64,000 nt of DNA from Gammaproteobacteria bacterium HGW-Gammaproteobacteria-15 (GTDB lineage: Bacteria > Pseudomonadota > Gammaproteobacteria > Enterobacterales > Alteromonadaceae), in assembly GCA_002840125.1 (NCBI GenBank), contig PGZF01000001.1, positions 558,001-622,000 of the forward strand. The letters are read 5' to 3'. A program made the translations under genes and the position numbers. The notes below the pieces were generated by a model that ran no database searches, was not told where the DNA came from, and saw nothing but the letters and a program-made list of their open reading frames with translations. Below, one piece after another: positions 35,346 through 45,031 of the stretch; within the stretch, counting starts at the first letter, position 1, and every line of letters starts with the position of its first letter.

Positions 35346-38300
35346 GTTGGCAAACCACCAAGCGTTGGCTGAAACGCAGCTTAAAATGGCTGAACTGGAC
35401 ACTGTTAATCCCGTGTGCCGTATTAACCCTATTACTTTTCACGCTGCTTTACACCCCAGCCGGTTTACGTTTTAACCTGTGGCTGGCGCAGCATTTTGTT
35501 AGCGGTTTCAGTGTCGAGCACAGCGAAGGCAGTGTACTGGGCGGTAATACCTTATATGATTTGCGCTGGCAGGATGCCTCCACCCGCCTGACGTTAGAGC
35601 AAAGCACACTGCAAATTAATAATGGCTGTTTTTTGCGCTTGACGCTTTGTGTTGAGCAATTGACGTTACAAGGCATGCAACTTGACATCGCAGCTACCGA
35701 CACGCCTGCTGCAACAGAAGAAGTTACTCCCACCAGCGGTTTATGGCTGCCGTTTGCTATTGATATTAAGCAATTACAATTGAACAACGCCAGCGTGGCC
35801 GTTAGTGGCACTACATTAAACTGGCAACAATTTAGCACCGGCGCCCAGCTGTGGGGCAATAAAGTACAACTTAACCAGCCGCGCTGGCATAAAGTGACAT
35901 TAGCCCTGCCACAAACTACCGATGCGCCAGCCACTGAGCCCTTTGCCTACCAGGCGCCGGTATTAAATGATATCAGGCTGCCACTGAGTTTATTTGTTGA
36001 TCGTTTCCGCCTGACAGATTTTACACTGCAGCAGCCAGAGCCACAGACTATTAGTGAGCTGACCTTCAGCCTGCAAATGTCGCCAGAGCAAATAAACCTA
36101 ACCCAGCTGGATATCAGCCACCCAATGGCCACGCTAAATGCCTCAGCCAGATTGCAGCCAAGCGGCAATTATCCGCTCAAAGCCGATATCCGGCTGCGAC
36201 TACTGGATACACAACTGGCAGGACAACGGCTGCGCGTTACCCTGGATGGCTCACTGGCCGACTTGCAACTACAAGCCTATGCCAGCGAATTGCTTAAGGC
36301 TGATTTATCATTGTGGCTTAACCTGCTGGACAACACACTGCCGCTGCGGGCCAGCTTAAATGCAGCTCAGCTACAATGGCCGCTTTCGGGCCAGGCTGAC
36401 ATCCAACTGGGCCAACTGGAAATAACAGCAAACGGTGATCTGGAGCAGTTGCTTTTCTCCAGTCAGGTCGCACTAAGCGGTAAGCAAATACCCCAAGCCA
36501 ATATACAACTGAACGGCCACAGCAGCTTAACTGACGTCACGCTCGACAGCTTAATCGTTAACACTCTTGGTGGTGAGCTTCGCGCCGAGGCAGAGCTTAA
36601 CTGGCAACAGCAACTCAGTTGGCTGGGTAAGCTGCAGTTAACGCGGGTTCAGCCCGGCCAGTTCTGGCCGGACTATAGCGGCGAGCTAAATGGCAATATG
36701 CAGTTCAACGGCAACCTGACACCCCAAGGTGGTTGGCAAATGGCTCTGCCGCAGTTGGAACTTAACGGCACACTGCGTGACTATAAACTGCTGCTTGAAG
36801 GCAGCCTTACCGCCGCAGACCTGACTGGCCAAGGTGACTACCAGATAAACACTCCTGGCCTGACACTACGCCATGCGCAAAACCAGATCCAACTGACCGG
36901 CTCGCTGGATAAAGAATGGCAACTGGCAATGGATATTGCCATACCTGCACTGGAGCAGACCATAAGCGGCGCCAACGGGGAAATCAGCGCTGACGTCAGG
37001 CTTAGTGGCAAACGCGACACACCACAGCTTAAAGGGACACTTAATGCCCGCGATCTGCAGTGGCAGGATGCCAGCCTGGAGCAGTTAACGGTGGATACCG
37101 ATCTTAGCTTAAGCAGTGAGCAAAACCTGACGACAGCACTGACACTAAAGGCCACTAACGGCAAATATCAGCAGCAAAATGTTGACCAGCTAAACCTGAC
37201 CCTGAATGGCACAGAGTTACGCCATCAACTGACACTGGAACTGGCCAGCCCCGAACACAATGCCAGTATTGCTATGACAGGTAGCGTAAAAGCGGGCGAA
37301 TACTGGCAAGGCAGGCTGGTGTCTGCAGAGTTGGACAGCCTGCTGGGGCCCTGGCAACTGGTTGACAGCACCGCTCTGGATTACCGCTTTGCCAACGCAC
37401 GCTTAACCGTACAGCCACACTGCTGGCAACAGCAGCAGGCTAATCTGTGTGCCATTAAGCCACTAAAACTCAGTGCAGAACATATAGAGCTGGACCTTGC
37501 CCTACAGCAATTTGATCTGGCCTCCCTGGATAGCTTTTTGCCCGAATATATGGCATTACAAGGCAGTGCTGATGCGCAAGTCAGTGCCAACTGGCAGCAA
37601 GGCAAACAGCCACAAGCACAGGTTAAACTCAATGGCAGCAGTGGCAACTGGCAATATCAGATTGAACAACCGCTAACACTGGGCTGGCAAAGCTGGCAGT
37701 TGGAAGCTGCCCTGGCCAAAGATACCTTAACCAGTGCTTTGCAATTGCAACTGGATAACAATGCCAGTTTACAAACTGAAGCCACCATCACCGACGTACA
37801 ATCGTCTTCGCGTAATGTAGAAGGCAAATTGCAGCTGCAACAATTTAGCCTGGCTTTTTTACAACCACTGCTGGAGCAAAGCAGTGAACTGGCCGGCATA
37901 CTTAACAGCGATTTACGCTTTAATGGCGACTTAACCAACCCGGCCATTAACGGCAATCTGGCGCTAAGCGGGTTTAAACTTTCTGGCAGACAGGCACCAC
38001 TGGACGTTACCGATGCCAATATAGAACTGAAGTTTGCCGGGCAACAAGCCACACTGGAAGGCCTGGTAACGACCAGCAAAGGCGAAATTAATCTGAACGG
38101 CGATGCACAATGGCCGCAACTGGATAATTGGCAAGCCGCACTTAAAATCAAAGGCGATGAGCTAAGCCTGCAAATTCCTCAGGCCCGGCTGCAAGTAGCA
38201 CCGGATTTAATCCTTACTGCCAAGCCAGGCCTGACATCAGTTAAAGGCACAGTGCAAATTCCTTCTGCCCGGATCAGCATCGACAGCCTGCCCCAAACTG

Positions 38301-39094
38301 CTGTTGGCCTGTCGAATGATCTGGTATTACTGGATGAACATTTGCAGCCAATACCGGCAGAAGAAAAAACCGCTTTTGCCCTGCAAACTGATATTAATGT
38401 TGTGCTTGGCAGAAGAGTGCAATTATCGGCCTTTGGTCTGGAAACCCGCCTCAGCGGCAACTTAAGGGTGCGCCAGCAGCCTAACCAGCAACCTACGGTG
38501 AACGGCGATGTAAACCTGCAAAACGGTACCTTCCGTGCCTATGGCCAGGATTTACTGATCCGCCAGGGTAAAATGAGCTTTAATGGCCCATCGGATCAAC
38601 CCTTCTTAAATGTTGAAGCTATCCGTAACCCTGACAATATAGAAGATGACGTTATCGCCGGCATTCGTGTTACCGGCCCGGCCGATGAGCCAATCATTAC
38701 TATTTTCTCTGAACCGGCCAAACCGCAGGCTAATGCACTGGCGTATTTGCTGATGGGCCGCGATATCGGCAGTGATTCAGGCAGCACCGGTGCAGCACTT
38801 ACTACCAGCCTGATCGGCATGTCGATTTCGTCTACCGGCGCTTTGGTGGGTGAGTTAGGCGAGGCATTTGGTGTGCGCGACCTGACACTGGATACCGCTG
38901 GCGCCGGGGATGACTCTCAGGTAACAGTAAGCGGTTATTTATCCCGCGATCTGCAGATAAAATACGGTTACGGTATTTTTAACGCTATCGGCGAGTTTAC
39001 CCTGCGCTACCGGCTAATGCGCAGCCTGTATCTGGAAGCCGTCACCAGCCTGAATAACGCCGTAGATTTACTGTACAAATTTGAATTCGATTAA
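35342..39094 (+). CDS. tamB: Translocation and assembly module subunit TamB
   Basis: 1250 residues; E. coli TamB has 1259. An N-terminal signal-anchor helix (about residues 15-40) is followed by a very long periplasmic beta-taco region of repeated amphipathic strands, then the conserved C-terminal DUF490/TamB domain (QNGTFRAYGQDL, LLMGRDIGSD, YGYGIFNAIGEF) that binds TamA. TamB-family proteins help outer-membrane protein assembly and move phospholipid across the periplasm. Its stop overlaps the convergent cmoM stop. Confidence 0.96.
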   Translation: MSWQTTKRWLKRSLKWLNWTLLIPCAVLTLLLFTLLYTPAGLRFNLWLAQHFVSGFSVEHSEGSVLGGNTLYDLRWQDASTRLTLEQSTLQINNGCFLRLTLCVEQLTLQGMQLDIAATDTPAATEEVTPTSGLWLPFAIDIKQLQLNNASVAVSGTTLNWQQFSTGAQLWGNKVQLNQPRWHKVTLALPQTTDAPATEPFAYQAPVLNDIRLPLSLFVDRFRLTDFTLQQPEPQTISELTFSLQMSPEQINLTQLDISHPMATLNASARLQPSGNYPLKADIRLRLLDTQLAGQRLRVTLDGSLADLQLQAYASELLKADLSLWLNLLDNTLPLRASLNAAQLQWPLSGQADIQLGQLEITANGDLEQLLFSSQVALSGKQIPQANIQLNGHSSLTDVTLDSLIVNTLGGELRAEAELNWQQQLSWLGKLQLTRVQPGQFWPDYSGELNGNMQFNGNLTPQGGWQMALPQLELNGTLRDYKLLLEGSLTAADLTGQGDYQINTPGLTLRHAQNQIQLTGSLDKEWQLAMDIAIPALEQTISGANGEISADVRLSGKRDTPQLKGTLNARDLQWQDASLEQLTVDTDLSLSSEQNLTTALTLKATNGKYQQQNVDQLNLTLNGTELRHQLTLELASPEHNASIAMTGSVKAGEYWQGRLVSAELDSLLGPWQLVDSTALDYRFANARLTVQPHCWQQQQANLCAIKPLKLSAEHIELDLALQQFDLASLDSFLPEYMALQGSADAQVSANWQQGKQPQAQVKLNGSSGNWQYQIEQPLTLGWQSWQLEAALAKDTLTSALQLQLDNNASLQTEATITDVQSSSRNVEGKLQLQQFSLAFLQPLLEQSSELAGILNSDLRFNGDLTNPAINGNLALSGFKLSGRQAPLDVTDANIELKFAGQQATLEGLVTTSKGEINLNGDAQWPQLDNWQAALKIKGDELSLQIPQARLQVAPDLILTAKPGLTSVKGTVQIPSARISIDSLPQTAVGLSNDLVLLDEHLQPIPAEEKTAFALQTDINVVLGRRVQLSAFGLETRLSGNLRVRQQPNQQPTVNGDVNLQNGTFRAYGQDLLIRQGKMSFNGPSDQPFLNVEAIRNPDNIEDDVIAGIRVTGPADEPIITIFSEPAKPQANALAYLLMGRDIGSDSGSTGAALTTSLIGMSISSTGALVGELGEAFGVRDLTLDTAGAGDDSQVTVSGYLSRDLQIKYGYGIFNAIGEFTLRYRLMRSLYLEAVTSLNNAVDLLYKFEFD

Positions 39095-39858
39095 TCAGCA
39101 CCAAGCAATACATGCTGATAGCGTCCCAGCGAGGCATAAGGCTCAGTGCGGTTATACTGTAGTTCCAACGCCAGCAGCTGTTCAAAATGGCTTTGTTGCT
39201 GGCTGCGATCTCGCAGGTAGTCGTGAAAACAGCGCACCCCGGTTTTCGCCAACAAGCTAAAACCGGCTTGTTCACACCAGCGCAGCACCTCCTGCGGTGC
39301 TAGTGGATGCTGCGGGTTTAAACTGACCTTTTTCTTCACCTGAAAATCTGCCGCGACATAATCAAAATTACCAAACAAAATATTGCCGAAGCGTTTGGCA
39401 TCTTTGTTATAAAACATCAAAGACAACACCCCGCCCGGTGCCACCAGTTTGCGCAGCTGGGCAATAGCCAACTCGGGCTGGGCCAGCCATTCCAGCATGG
39501 CATGACACAATACCAGCCGGTATTGTTGCTGATGCGTTGCCGCCAGCTCTGCCAGCCCTATCTGGCTAAATGTTAGCTGCGTTAACCCCTGCTCTGTGGC
39601 TTGTTGCTGCGCCAGCTGCAGCATCTGGGCAGAAATATCGGTCAGATGTACGCTATGGCCCTGCGCAGCCAGTGCCAGGGCTAACTGGCCCTGCCCTGCG
39701 CCAACATCGAGGATCTGACAAGGCTGTTGCAATACTTCAAGTTCGGCTAAATCACGCAACAGCACCAACTGGCGCAACTTGCCCTTGGTACTGTTGTAAA
39801 TATTGCGGCTAAACTTGGCGGCGATGCCATCAAAGCTACGATCGGTTTTTTGCTTCAT
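39091..39858 (-). CDS. cmoM: tRNA 5-carboxymethoxyuridine methyltransferase
   Basis: 255 residues, class I SAM methyltransferase. Motif I is LDVGAGQGQLAL. The family-specific FDGIAAKFSRNIYNSTKGKLRQ N-terminus, HAMLEWLAQP, GVLSLMFYNKDAKRFGN and KTGVRCFHDYLR stretches match CmoM (formerly SmtA), which methylates cmo5U34 in tRNAs. Overlaps the next gene's start by four bases (start 39858, Nif3-like stop 39855). Confidence 0.93.
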   Translation of the reverse strand: MKQKTDRSFDGIAAKFSRNIYNSTKGKLRQLVLLRDLAELEVLQQPCQILDVGAGQGQLALALAAQGHSVHLTDISAQMLQLAQQQATEQGLTQLTFSQIGLAELAATHQQQYRLVLCHAMLEWLAQPELAIAQLRKLVAPGGVLSLMFYNKDAKRFGNILFGNFDYVAADFQVKKKVSLNPQHPLAPQEVLRWCEQAGFSLLAKTGVRCFHDYLRDRSQQQSHFEQLLALELQYNRTEPYASLGRYQHVLLGAD

Positions 39859-40625
39859 GCCGGGTTATCAATATCAATAAATTGCACTTCCAGCCCCAAT
39901 TGGCGGGCAATAAATTCGCCCAGTGCTTTTACGCCATAACGCTCTGTTGCATGATGGCCGGCGGCAATAAAATGAATGCCCAGCTCACGTGACAAATGAA
40001 TAGTTTGTTCTGACACCTCACCGCTGATAAACAACTGGGCTCCGGCAGCTGCAGCCTGCTCGATATAGCCCTGGCCACCGCCGGTGCACCAGGCCAGTTT
40101 GCTGACAGTATTGCTGGCGGTACTATTGTCAGCAGCATGCAGCAATACCGGACGTTGTAAGGTTTGCTCCAGTTGATGAGCTATTTGAGCAACACTTAAC
40201 GCTGCTACTAATTCGCCCTGCATCAGCACCCCGTTTGGCTCGGCTGCAGCAACAGCGGTAATATTTTGTGCGTTAAGTAACAGGCCTAATTGGGCGTTAT
40301 TGCCAAGCAGCGGGTGCACATCCAACGGTAAATGATAGGCCAGTAAATTAATATCATGCCGTAGCAGGGTTTGCAGGCGTTTTTTCTTAATGCCGGTAAC
40401 CTGGGCGGCTTCATTCTTCCAAAAATAACCGTGATGCACCAGTATTGCATCGGCATTTACCGCAACCGCAGCATCAAGTAACGCCTGACTGGCGGTAACT
40501 CCGGTAACCACACGGCTAATCCGGGCTTTACCCTCAACCTGTAAACCGTTGGGGCAATAATCCCGGATTTTTTCACTTTGTAATTCGTTGTTCAGAAATC
40601 TGACTAACTGGTCGCGATCTATCAT
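39855..40625 (-). CDS. Nif3-like dinuclear metal centre protein (YbgI family)
   Basis: 256 residues. The metal-binding histidines are in ILVHHGYFW, AYHLPLDVHPLLGNN and FIAAGHHATERYG. These are hallmarks of the hexameric GTP cyclohydrolase I type 2 / Nif3 family, whose activity is unsettled. The start at 40625 (MIDRDQLVRFLN) matches the family; the listed longer frame to 40688 has no support. Confidence 0.92.
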   Translation of the reverse strand: MIDRDQLVRFLNNELQSEKIRDYCPNGLQVEGKARISRVVTGVTASQALLDAAVAVNADAILVHHGYFWKNEAAQVTGIKKKRLQTLLRHDINLLAYHLPLDVHPLLGNNAQLGLLLNAQNITAVAAAEPNGVLMQGELVAALSVAQIAHQLEQTLQRPVLLHAADNSTASNTVSKLAWCTGGGQGYIEQAAAAGAQLFISGEVSEQTIHLSRELGIHFIAAGHHATERYGVKALGEFIARQLGLEVQFIDIDNPA

Positions 40626-40761
40626 CGGCTGGTTTTCCGCTGCTGTTAATAGCCGCATTGTACTGCAACAGGTAAAAAAATCAGGCACATTTGTCTAACA
40701 GTGGCAAAATGTTGTATAAATAGCGAGCTAGTTGCTTAAATAATGTCTGTTAAGGATCCGT

Positions 40762-41151
40762 ATGAGTAAATTGGACAAAGATCAGGTTGTTGCTGAATTT
40801 ACCGCAGCCTACAAAGCTAAGTTTGGTAAAGCGCCACAACTGGAACAAAAACCCGGCTGGTTCAGCGTAGATGGAGATAAGAATATCCGTCTGGCAGAGC
40901 TGGCTGAATTAGGTGCCAGCTACAGTGCCGATAAAGGTACAGCCCAAAGTGCAACCAAAAGTCCAGCCAAAGCCAAACCGGCCGCAGAAAAGAAAACTGC
41001 CCCGGCTAAAGCTGCAGCCAAACCAGCAAAAAAACCGGCCACCAAGCCAGCCAAAACCAGCAAAGCTAAAGGTGGCGATGGCCAGTCTGCAGCTGATATC
41101 TGGGCTGCACGGTTGGACGACAAACAACGCCAGCCCCGCGGCTATCGTTAA
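40762..41151 (+). CDS. Conserved small protein with histone-H1-like basic tail
   Basis: 129 residues. The first 50 form a compact folded segment (VVAEFTAAYKAKFGKAPQLEQ, GWFSVDGDKNIRLAEL). Residues 60-105 are a low-complexity Lys/Ala/Pro tail with KPA repeats, and the C-terminus (DIWAARLDDKQRQPRGYR) is charged. Such tails often bind nucleic acid, but no function is known to me. Divergent from the Nif3-like gene. Confidence 0.8.
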   Translation: MSKLDKDQVVAEFTAAYKAKFGKAPQLEQKPGWFSVDGDKNIRLAELAELGASYSADKGTAQSATKSPAKAKPAAEKKTAPAKAAAKPAKKPATKPAKTSKAKGGDGQSAADIWAARLDDKQRQPRGYR

Positions 41152-41157
41152 ACAGCG

Positions 41158-42417
41158 TCAGTCTGGCTGTGTTAATGCAGCCAGACGCGTTTTTGCTTCA
41201 ATCCACTGCCCCATAAATTTGGTACTGCGATAGTTATGATGCCTGAGCATCAGCCCGGTAAAATTTGCCTGGCGGTGAGGTTCTAACTGCTGCATTACGT
41301 CGTTAAGCTGCTGCCAGATACGTGATTCATGTTGAGCCAGGCTAAATTTTTCCTGCACTATATTAAAGCCAGTACCTTGCGCCCGTTGCCAAAGTTCGCG
41401 CTGCTGATACAAACTTACCGCGGCCTGAGCGAGGGTATCGCTGTTTTGTGCAATAACACCGCCCCAATCGCCCTGTAGGGTCATTCCCTCTGCACCCACC
41501 ACAGTGGTTACATTGGGCGTGCCGCAGCGCATAGCGTCGAGCAGCTTGCCTTTTAACCCGGCACCAAATGCCAGTGGTGCCAAACACACCCTGGCTTGTT
41601 GCATCACCGCTAAGGCGTCAGCCGCCCAGCCCTTAATTAAAAACCCCTGTCTGGGGTTATGTAACGCTGTGGCTTTGGGCGGCGGATAAGCCCCATAAAT
41701 ATGCAGCTCTGCCTGCGGCAGTTGTTGGCGGATTAACGGCCAAATCTCCTGCTTTAGCCACAATACAGAGTGCCAGTTAGGAGCATGGCGGAAATTACCA
41801 ATAGCGATAAAGTGTTGCCGTCTGTCAAAATCAGGCACTGACGTTAGCGGTAATTCATCAAGCAAAAACGGGCAGTAGCACAGCAACGCCGGTGGCACTT
41901 TATAATGTTGCTGCAATAATTGCAGTTCGAACTCTGAAATGACCAGTGTGATATCACAGCGGTAAATGGCGGCTATTTCACGCAGCGCCAGTTCTGAATT
42001 TAAATCCTCTGCGGCCATGTCTTTACCGGCATTAAAACTGTGCTGACGGGCATCACGCAGCGCATGGCAATCTTCCATATCCAGAATACGTAATGCCTGC
42101 GGGCAGGCCTGCTCTACCCGCCAGCCAAATTGCTCTTCGAGCATAAAGCGATCAAACATCACCGCTTGCGGTGCTTGCTGGCTTATCCACTGATCAAAGC
42201 TACTGTCGTTTAAACTGATACTGTGCTCAGTTACGCCCAGCTCTGCCAGCGGATAACGATGCTGCCCCGGCTCGGCCGCACTGGCAAATTGAACCTGCCA
42301 GCCACGCGCTAAAAACAGCCGGATTAAGCTCAGCATGCGGTAACCGGCAGCAGATGAGTTTGGCTCTGGCCAGACATAACCAATTATAATTAATAATGGC
42401 GCCTTGCTAAGGGACAT
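41158..42417 (-). CDS. Glycosyltransferase, GT4-like
   Basis: 419 residues in the GT-B fold. The N-terminal Rossmann domain begins with LIIIGYVWPEPNSSAAGYRM. The C-terminal domain holds the donor-site region FGAGLKGKLLDAMRCGTPNV, with the Gly-rich turn and Glu-equivalent position typical of family 4. The ATG at 42417 has GGAG upstream. It stands alone without a polysaccharide cluster, so the acceptor is unknown. Confidence 0.83.
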   Translation of the reverse strand: MSLSKAPLLIIIGYVWPEPNSSAAGYRMLSLIRLFLARGWQVQFASAAEPGQHRYPLAELGVTEHSISLNDSSFDQWISQQAPQAVMFDRFMLEEQFGWRVEQACPQALRILDMEDCHALRDARQHSFNAGKDMAAEDLNSELALREIAAIYRCDITLVISEFELQLLQQHYKVPPALLCYCPFLLDELPLTSVPDFDRRQHFIAIGNFRHAPNWHSVLWLKQEIWPLIRQQLPQAELHIYGAYPPPKATALHNPRQGFLIKGWAADALAVMQQARVCLAPLAFGAGLKGKLLDAMRCGTPNVTTVVGAEGMTLQGDWGGVIAQNSDTLAQAAVSLYQQRELWQRAQGTGFNIVQEKFSLAQHESRIWQQLNDVMQQLEPHRQANFTGLMLRHHNYRSTKFMGQWIEAKTRLAALTQPD

Positions 42418-42526
42418 AGCATCTCCGGACAAAAGCGCCATTCTAACGGCAATTGATGTCAGGTAACAACTTGGCAGCGGGCTATGTCGTGCTAAGATAC
42501 AGCATGCTTTGCGCAGGCAACCTGAT

Positions 42527-43168
42527 ATGACGACGACACCTTACTCCCCCATCGAAGAACACTTACATGCAATAAGTCACGGCATTGGCGCAATACTCAG
42601 CGTTGTGGCACTGATATTAATGCTGCAGCTATCTGTGCAGGCTAACGACAACTGGCGTTTGTTTAGCAGTATTATTTATGGCAGCAGCCTGATCTTGTTG
42701 TACAGCAGCTCTACGCTATATCACTCAATTCACCGTATTGAGATTAAGCATCGGCTGCGGCAGCTGGACCATGCCGCAATTTTTATTCTTATTGCCGGTA
42801 CCTATACACCCTTTACGTTAGTAAATTTACGTGATGACTGGGGCTTGCCACTATTTGGCCTGATCTGGCTGGTTGCTCTGGCCGGGGTAATAATAGAGCT
42901 GGCTACCGCACTAAAATACAAAAAACTGTCATTGGGGTTGTATCTGGGAATGGGCTGGCTGGTGATTATTGCAATACAGCCGATGCTAAATAATGTTGAT
43001 ACCGGGGGCATGCTGTTATTGCTCGCAGGTGGCTTAAGTTACTCTTTTGGCGTTATATTTTATGCCTGGAAACGGCTTTTTATGCACCATGCTATCTGGC
43101 ATTTATTTGTGCTCGGTGGCAGTGTACTGCATTTTCTCGCGGTGTATTACTACGTACTACCGGTTTAA
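42527..43168 (+). CDS. Hemolysin III family (PAQR/YqfA-like) membrane protein
   Basis: 213 residues with seven hydrophobic segments. The family signature residues are in HAISHGIGAI, SSTLYHSIH, LDHAAIFILIAGTYTPF and HAIWHLFVLGGSVLHFLAVYYY; the conserved Ser, His and Asp positions form a probable metal site. The ATG at 42527 is used instead of the in-frame TTG at 42509. Biological role is uncertain; the haemolysin name is historical. Confidence 0.88.
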   Translation: MTTTPYSPIEEHLHAISHGIGAILSVVALILMLQLSVQANDNWRLFSSIIYGSSLILLYSSSTLYHSIHRIEIKHRLRQLDHAAIFILIAGTYTPFTLVNLRDDWGLPLFGLIWLVALAGVIIELATALKYKKLSLGLYLGMGWLVIIAIQPMLNNVDTGGMLLLLAGGLSYSFGVIFYAWKRLFMHHAIWHLFVLGGSVLHFLAVYYYVLPV

Positions 43169-43195
43169 AAAAACAGGCCGGATTATTCCGGCCTG
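43166..43195 (-). terminator. Terminator of the serine protease gene
   Basis: A 9 bp stem CAGGCCGGA/TCCGGCCTG with a TTAT loop is followed on the minus strand by seven Ts. Confidence 0.88.
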
Positions 43196-43205
43196 GTTGA
43201 CGTTA

Positions 43206-44801
43206 TCAGTACTGATAACTGAAGGTTACACCACTAAAGGCCGTGTAGGCACGGATCCCCACATGCCAGGTACCAGCTTGTGGATTATTAATGGTACAGA
43301 CCTCATTATTGCCAGTAAGATAAGGCCGGCAGCTATAGGTTGTTGTGCTGGGTTCAGTACCATAGTTAACATATAAATCCGCATCGCCAGTGCCGCCAGA
43401 GATCTGGAACGTTACTGTTGATACTCCTGACGGGATTTGATAACTGCCTCTTAACCACTGGCCGCTGGTTGCCGACAGGTTAGGGAATGTCGCGCCACCA
43501 GTTGGTGGTGGGTTATTACCGCCACCGCCGCAACCATTGTTGGTTAAGTAATCATGTGCTGCTTTAGCTTTTACAATACCCCAACCGTAAGACGTATCAC
43601 GGCCGGCTGCACCGCGATCTTCCGCAGTAGCATTAAGCGCATTACGAATTTGTGCAGCAGTACATTGCTGGTGATTACTCCATACCAGCGCGGCAACCCC
43701 CGCTACGTGGGGCGATGCCATTGAAGTACCGCTGATACTGTTGTAGCCACCATTATTCCAGGTTGAATTGACGCTAACGCCCGGGCCGGAAATTTCAACC
43801 TGAGAGTTACGCTGTGAAAAACTGGCTAAGGCACCACTGGAGTTTACCGCAGCAACGGACATTACAGCATTGTAAGATGCCGGATAGGAGAAGCTGGTAT
43901 TGCCAGCATTACCGGCTGCGGCCACTAACAACATGCCGCCATTGTAGAAGTTGGTCATGGCCGTATTTTCAGTCTGGTTAGACGAACCGCCGCCCAGGCT
44001 CATGTTTACCACTTTAGCGCCAGCATCTTTACAAGACTGAATAGCCGTGATCAGGTTTGAAGCTGTGGTCCAGTTGCCAGAATTATTGAAGATTTTAACA
44101 ATGTGCACCCCAGCCTGGCCGGAGCCAATAACACCGACTACACCGCTGTTATTGTTTAACGCCACCATAGTACCGGCTACATGAGTACCGTGACCGTTAC
44201 CGTCCTGATACCAGTTACCATGGCCGGAAAACGAATACCCCGTTACACCAGAGTTTTGTAAATCTTCATGGCCCGACGTCCAACCGGTATCAATAACACA
44301 TACTTTTGTATTGCCGGCACTGCCATCACTTACCTGATTTGCCTGCACCATGGTAATACCATAAGGAGTGGTTTGTGCCATCGGCGTGATGACATCCATC
44401 AGATAGCGTTTATGATCTTCTTCAATGTATTCAACGTCTGGATTAGCCTGCAGCAGCTTTAGCTGTTTAGGCGTCAGCTCGGCCACACTGGCGTGCACCG
44501 ATTTTAAATGCGACAGCGCATTTACGTTGGCTTTTTGCAGCACTTGCTGCGCCCGTTGTACCGAGAATTCAGCACGCTGCTCTGCACCGGTAGCACTCAT
44601 CTGCGCTACTGGTTCTTTAAATTTAATAATGTAACGGTTGGTTTTATCTTCTGTCAGCTCAACCAGGCTAAACTCACGCTCTGCTGCTGGTTCTGCTTTT
44701 TTTATACCTTCTGCTACCGCTACCGACGTCAGGCTAAGTGCAAAACAACCAGCAGACGCAACTGCCAGTATAGTTGTCATTTTTTTCATCGTGTTTTTCA
44801 T
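43206..44801 (-). CDS. Secreted subtilisin-like serine protease (S8) with PPC domain
   Basis: 531 residues. A signal peptide (about 1-30) is followed by an I9 propeptide (about 50-135), then the catalytic domain with Asp171 (VIDTGW), His204 (GHGTHVAG) and Ser360 (GTSMASPHVAG). A Pro/Gly-rich linker (about 425-440) leads to a C-terminal pre-peptidase (PPC) domain ending YQY, which is normally cut off on export. Size and order match the extracellular alkaline proteases of Alteromonas/Pseudoalteromonas. The ATG at 44801 has AAGGG upstream. Has its own terminator. Confidence 0.95.
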   Translation of the reverse strand: MKNTMKKMTTILAVASAGCFALSLTSVAVAEGIKKAEPAAEREFSLVELTEDKTNRYIIKFKEPVAQMSATGAEQRAEFSVQRAQQVLQKANVNALSHLKSVHASVAELTPKQLKLLQANPDVEYIEEDHKRYLMDVITPMAQTTPYGITMVQANQVSDGSAGNTKVCVIDTGWTSGHEDLQNSGVTGYSFSGHGNWYQDGNGHGTHVAGTMVALNNNSGVVGVIGSGQAGVHIVKIFNNSGNWTTASNLITAIQSCKDAGAKVVNMSLGGGSSNQTENTAMTNFYNGGMLLVAAAGNAGNTSFSYPASYNAVMSVAAVNSSGALASFSQRNSQVEISGPGVSVNSTWNNGGYNSISGTSMASPHVAGVAALVWSNHQQCTAAQIRNALNATAEDRGAAGRDTSYGWGIVKAKAAHDYLTNNGCGGGGNNPPPTGGATFPNLSATSGQWLRGSYQIPSGVSTVTFQISGGTGDADLYVNYGTEPSTTTYSCRPYLTGNNEVCTINNPQAGTWHVGIRAYTAFSGVTFSYQY

Positions 44802-45031
44802 TATAGTACCCTTGGATTATAAGTTAAGGTCCATGTTGTACGTTCCGCATCCTGCTGCTTAGCAATTAACCAGATAACCGTCATTGCCACCATTACAAAG
44901 GTCTTATAAATAATTTACAAATGTATGAGATAAACCCATTCCGGGAAAAATAGACAACTATCAGAAACAAAATAGTTTTTTGAGGTACAGTGCTAAAGTT
45001 AAAATTGATGATAAATACGTTTGTTAAAAAA

